The notes below the pieces were generated by a model. That model had not been told where the DNA came from, did no database searches, and saw only the letters and a list, made by a program, of their open reading frames with translations. 64,000 nucleotides of DNA from Mytilus edulis (lineage: Eukaryota > Mollusca > Bivalvia > Mytilida > Mytilidae): the NCBI RefSeq assembly GCF_963676685.1, contig NC_092356.1:21501750-21565749 (forward strand), given 5' to 3'. Position numbers and translations under genes: made by a program. Positions 46,640-64,000 of this stretch are shown here, in pieces. Position 1 is the first letter of the stretch. Each line of letters opens with the position of its first letter.

Positions 46640-47945
46640 CAGAGATGGGTCCGATTACTTTCAATGTAATCGATTAAATTACAATTACTTTGTCATTTGT
46701 ACGATTAAATTAAATTAATGATTACACCATTGCTCAAAGTGTCTGATTAAATTAATGATTACATTGGCAAAGTAATCATGATTACATCTGATTACAATGA
46801 ATTAAAAAAAAACATTTTGAATGATGTGAATGCATTAACGTTTAATATAACTATAGTTCTTTTAAGAAAGGATTTTGTTTTATATATTTTAAAATGATAA
46901 CTTCATCTATTTAATAAACCACAAAAGTTCACTACAGACATACATGAACATTGTGTCACCCATTACACTTTATCATCATTGATATCTGAATTATTTTGAC
47001 TTCAATTGAATATGGCTTTATAAAGAGTTTGCTGTTAGTCTTCTGACCTCTTCCAGACTTTATATGTATTTCAAGGTGCAGTTTTTAAAATATGGATGAA
47101 ATAAAGTTACCAGGTAAAAAATATGTAAAAATTTAATAGAATTGTTTAAACAAATTGTAAACAAAATACAAGTACTATAAGTCGATGCAATTTACATGCC
47201 CAGTCCAAGTACATACAAAAATTTGCTTATTTTAAACAAGATATTTGTCCAACTTTTAATTTAGTTGGTGCTAATTAGATAAATTTTCATCTTCTGTAGG
47301 TTTTTTCACATGCCTGATTAATCTTTTATAATATACATTGTCCTACAGCTATACTCAATTGAAAATTGCAATAAAAACAAACCTTAATTAGTTTCCTACC
47401 TGTCAATTCAAAGTTGACAATAATCACAATATTAACAAAAGATTATAATTCAGGGTTAAACAAAAGTATAATATTGCTTAAATATTACTGTTTTTTTTTT
47501 TATCAAATATATATATGTACATCTTTAAATTGTGAATATATGTACATCTTTAAATTGTGAATATATGTACAATATCTTTTACTAAGACCTTCTTAGGCTA
47601 ATGATGACTTTTTAATATTGTAACAGATTATTTTTTACTGAAGTACACAAATGCATGCTTGATAAAGTAAACCAAACTATCTTAACTGGTTAGTTATTTA
47701 TTAAATAAGAATAACAAAAAGATTCTTATAGTTTATTGACCATAAAAACAGTTCAAGATTTTTTTCATTGTAATCAGAATGTAATCAAAATGTAATCAGG
47801 ATTACAGGTCATTTTGAAAAGTAATTGATTAAATTAAATTACATGTAATCAGATTTTTTGCTGATTAATGATTATAATGATTACTTGAAAAATTGTAATC
47901 AATTACAGCTGATTAACGATTACAATTACAATTACCCCAAGTCTG
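46640..47945. mobile_element. Non-autonomous hAT-like element with 8-bp target duplication
   Basis: This 1306-bp element starts CAGAGATGGG and ends with the inverted match CCCAAGTCTG. It is flanked by a perfect 8-bp duplication CTCTACAA (46632-46639 and 47946-47953). Both ends are crowded with the sub-terminal words TGATTACA, GTAATC and ATTAAATTA on both strands, as expected for transposase binding sites of hAT elements. No transposase frame is present. Confidence 0.92.
47500..47570. repeat. Three-copy ATATGTACATCTTTAAATTG tandem
   Basis: The unit, about 28 bp with its GTGAAT tail, appears twice in full and once truncated inside the hAT-like element. Confidence 0.7.
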
Positions 47946-47953
47946 CTCTACAA

Positions 47954-49069
47954 AGGGGTATTTTTTTCGGTCTGTGCGTTTGTTCGTTCGTCCTTCTGTT
48001 CGTTCGTCTGTTAAAGATTTTGGTCAAGGTAGTTTTTGATAAATTTGAAGTCAAAATGAGAGTTTTGACCACAATTTCGGTTAAATAAACATAGCAAATA
48101 ATATTGCAAGTGGGTCATCCGTGTACAATGAAAACATGAATATCATCATATTCAAACGCAAAGATGGGGTTTATGGTATTTAAATATTTAAAAAATAAAT
48201 TAAAACAACCGTCTTTTCTATTGAGACCGCTATTCAATCTTAAAGGTTGTATACTACGATCATTACCTTGTTAAGTTCCATCTAAATCCCACTGTAAACA
48301 GAAAACATTGTGTAACCATTATAGATGACAACGTTATATGACTTTTGATAATTGTTGAAGGCCAAATGGTATCCTATGGTTGCAAACTTCTATGACATTT
48401 GGTCTCATGTGGATAGTTTTTTTTTATTAACAATCATACCACATTTTTTCTTCATGATACAATAACAAAAACTAAGTTTTTGTGTTATCTGTATGTCTTT
48501 TGTTGGTCTCGATTCGAACATAATATGAAACTTCTACTAAGAATTATATATGATTATCCAAGAATAAAAGCAAAAGGAAACAAAAAACTTGTAAAATCGT
48601 AAAGACTCAAAAGAATATTGTACTTATTAAGAGTTGTACATTTTAAATACGTTTCATACATTTCCCATTAACAGTGTACATATGGGAGGTCTACAATTGT
48701 TTTTTTGACAAATATCTCAAAATACGTAAGAGTAAAAATTCTGTCATTCAGACTATTTGAAATCATAGTTAATCATCACAATCATGATAATATTTGGGTT
48801 GTTTTTGTTACAAGATGCCTCTTCAACTTCGAAAGTTCGACAAACTGAACAATTTGCAATAAAACATACACCATCATCAAACACTAAACTAGGAAGGCCA
48901 GAATAGTATCAAAAATAACAGTTTCTATCGAATTTCTAAGGCGTGGTTGCGTAAACAAGATGCTTACCATTATCTTAATACGTCAAAGGGCATGTTTTGT
49001 TATGGTAAACCTCGAGATTGTTTTAATTGTAATACATGTAATCTCTGTAATGAATTAGCTTAATGCAAT
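47954..49069. other. Spacer between the hAT-like element and the NIDO-VWA gene; no gene found
   Basis: AT-rich sequence with a family A-type tail near 48350-48450. Possible minus-strand AATAAA signals for the NIDO-VWA gene occur near 48425, about 640 nt after its stop codon. Confidence 0.4.
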
Positions 49070-63054
<13,985 letters not shown>

Positions 63055-64000
63055 CTAGAAATATTTTTTTTATAATCAACCAAACTGACAATTTCTTTAT
63101 GTAAAATGGGAAAAACGAAAAGCTCCGACATGTTTTAAAATTTGAAGGCAATGTCCCAAAAAATCTTTAAAATCTTAGAATGGTTGACCAACTTTCAAAT
63201 AAGTACATGTAGGTACGTATTGTCGGCTTGAATTTTTTTTAAATGAAGATATTTAGCGTTATATTTCTATTGTTACTAACACATGTAAATTGTATTGTGG
63301 AAAACATACTACAAAAAGAAGGAAATACATTAATACATTGGCTTTCAAAGGACATTATTCATCGGAAAACTTTTTTTCACAAATCTCCTAAATGTTACAT
63401 ACATTGTAGTTTTTTAACATTGTAATTAAAAACGGCATGGAATTATAATTAATATTGTACGTTTTCTTGCATGCACAACTAAAAATTGAAATTTGTGAAA
63501 CAAAGTGACACATTAAGTGTCTGTTATTCTGTTGAGCATGAAGCCGATTTTACTTTTGGTGTAATAAATTTAGAGAAGTATGAAAGAAGTATATAAAACC
63601 CAATTTATTATTGACTGCTTTAATTGTATGTGTTTGTTATATAAAGGAGCTGGCTTCTATTATGTATATCAATCACGTTCTGAACTCGATTTTTATAAGT
63701 CATGATATAACTGCCTGTGCGGAGCAAGCGGATGGGCGGGTTGAGCGTTTACAAACATATTGATGATCGTCACATTTCATAAATGTCTGTCAAATTAAGC
63801 CTAAATGGTTGTCGTTGCTTTGCTGAATGTCTTTTGTTCTCTCCTATTTTGATTTTTAACATGAATTATAAGGCAATCATTTTTCTCATTCGAAGAATTT
63901 TTGATCTGGACTAGGCGAGTTCCTTTTAGAAATTCCTATACTGTATGAATTATGTGTAATATTGGAGGTTGTACAGTGAAACATAAATGCTATATTAATA
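63055..64000. other. Upstream intron of the NIDO-VWA gene to window end
   Basis: No upstream NIDO exon with an F-F-G..Y pattern was found on the minus strand. A plus-strand frame at 63243-63425 has a signal-peptide-like start (MKIFSVIFLLLLTHVNC), but it has no splice or family support and may be chance. Confidence 0.45.

Noticed and set aside
63243..63425. Small plus-strand secreted protein starting MKIFSVIFLLLL
   Set aside because: The start resembles a signal peptide, but such hydrophobic runs are common in AT-rich DNA. There are no splice, family or poly(A) signals.

Overview
The window looks like nuclear DNA of a marine bivalve, most likely a mussel (Mytilus or a close relative). It is AT-rich and gene-sparse. 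Its genes are split by introns with GT..AG borders, and it is packed with degenerate mobile elements. Several repeat families resemble ones I recall from mussel genomes, but I could not run a search, so the genus is an inference. Nothing looks bacterial: there are no operons, and most long open stretches lie inside single exons.

Five protein genes can be supported, four on the minus strand. (1) 363-13529: the 5' part of EXOSC10/Rrp6, the nuclear exosome 3'-5' exonuclease. Twelve coding exons join in phase, all DEDD-Y catalytic residues are present, and the 3' end runs off the left edge. (2) 18667-19997: a two-exon profilin-like gene. (3) 33813-41537: a three-exon, 1123-residue protein with a DZIP3-type HEPN domain (RNase motif intact), a short coiled coil and an nSTAND3 P-loop NTPase. 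This is the architecture of predicted self/non-self conflict proteins and is the most interesting gene here. (4) 44627-45272, plus strand: a small secreted peptide of 62 residues whose mature part is very rich in Trp, His and Arg, a candidate antimicrobial or metal-binding peptide. (5) 49070-63054: an extracellular NIDO-VWA-VWA protein whose first exon(s) lie beyond the right edge. The metal site of its second VWA domain is altered.

The rest is mobile-element sequence and plain AT-rich DNA. Two non-autonomous hAT-like elements (3880-5047 and 46640-47945) have perfect 8-bp target duplications. Two short elements with GGCC termini (2217-2615 and 7647-7888) have 3-bp duplications. A tRNA-derived SINE sits at 9285-9575. 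Three long mosaic elements carry internal tandem duplications (10090-11005, 11165-12435, 59135-60200). A foldback element with arms of about 98 bp (21709-22106) sits in a dense cluster of hairpins. Several short hairpin MITEs, two reverse-transcriptase relics, a 30-bp minisatellite and at least six dispersed repeat families complete the set.

The genes do not form an operon or a pathway. Two relate to innate defence (HEPN-nSTAND3 and the secreted peptide), EXOSC10 and profilin are housekeeping, and the NIDO-VWA protein is extracellular. All exon borders were read by eye from splice consensus, phase continuity and family knowledge. UTR exons are less certain than coding exons.
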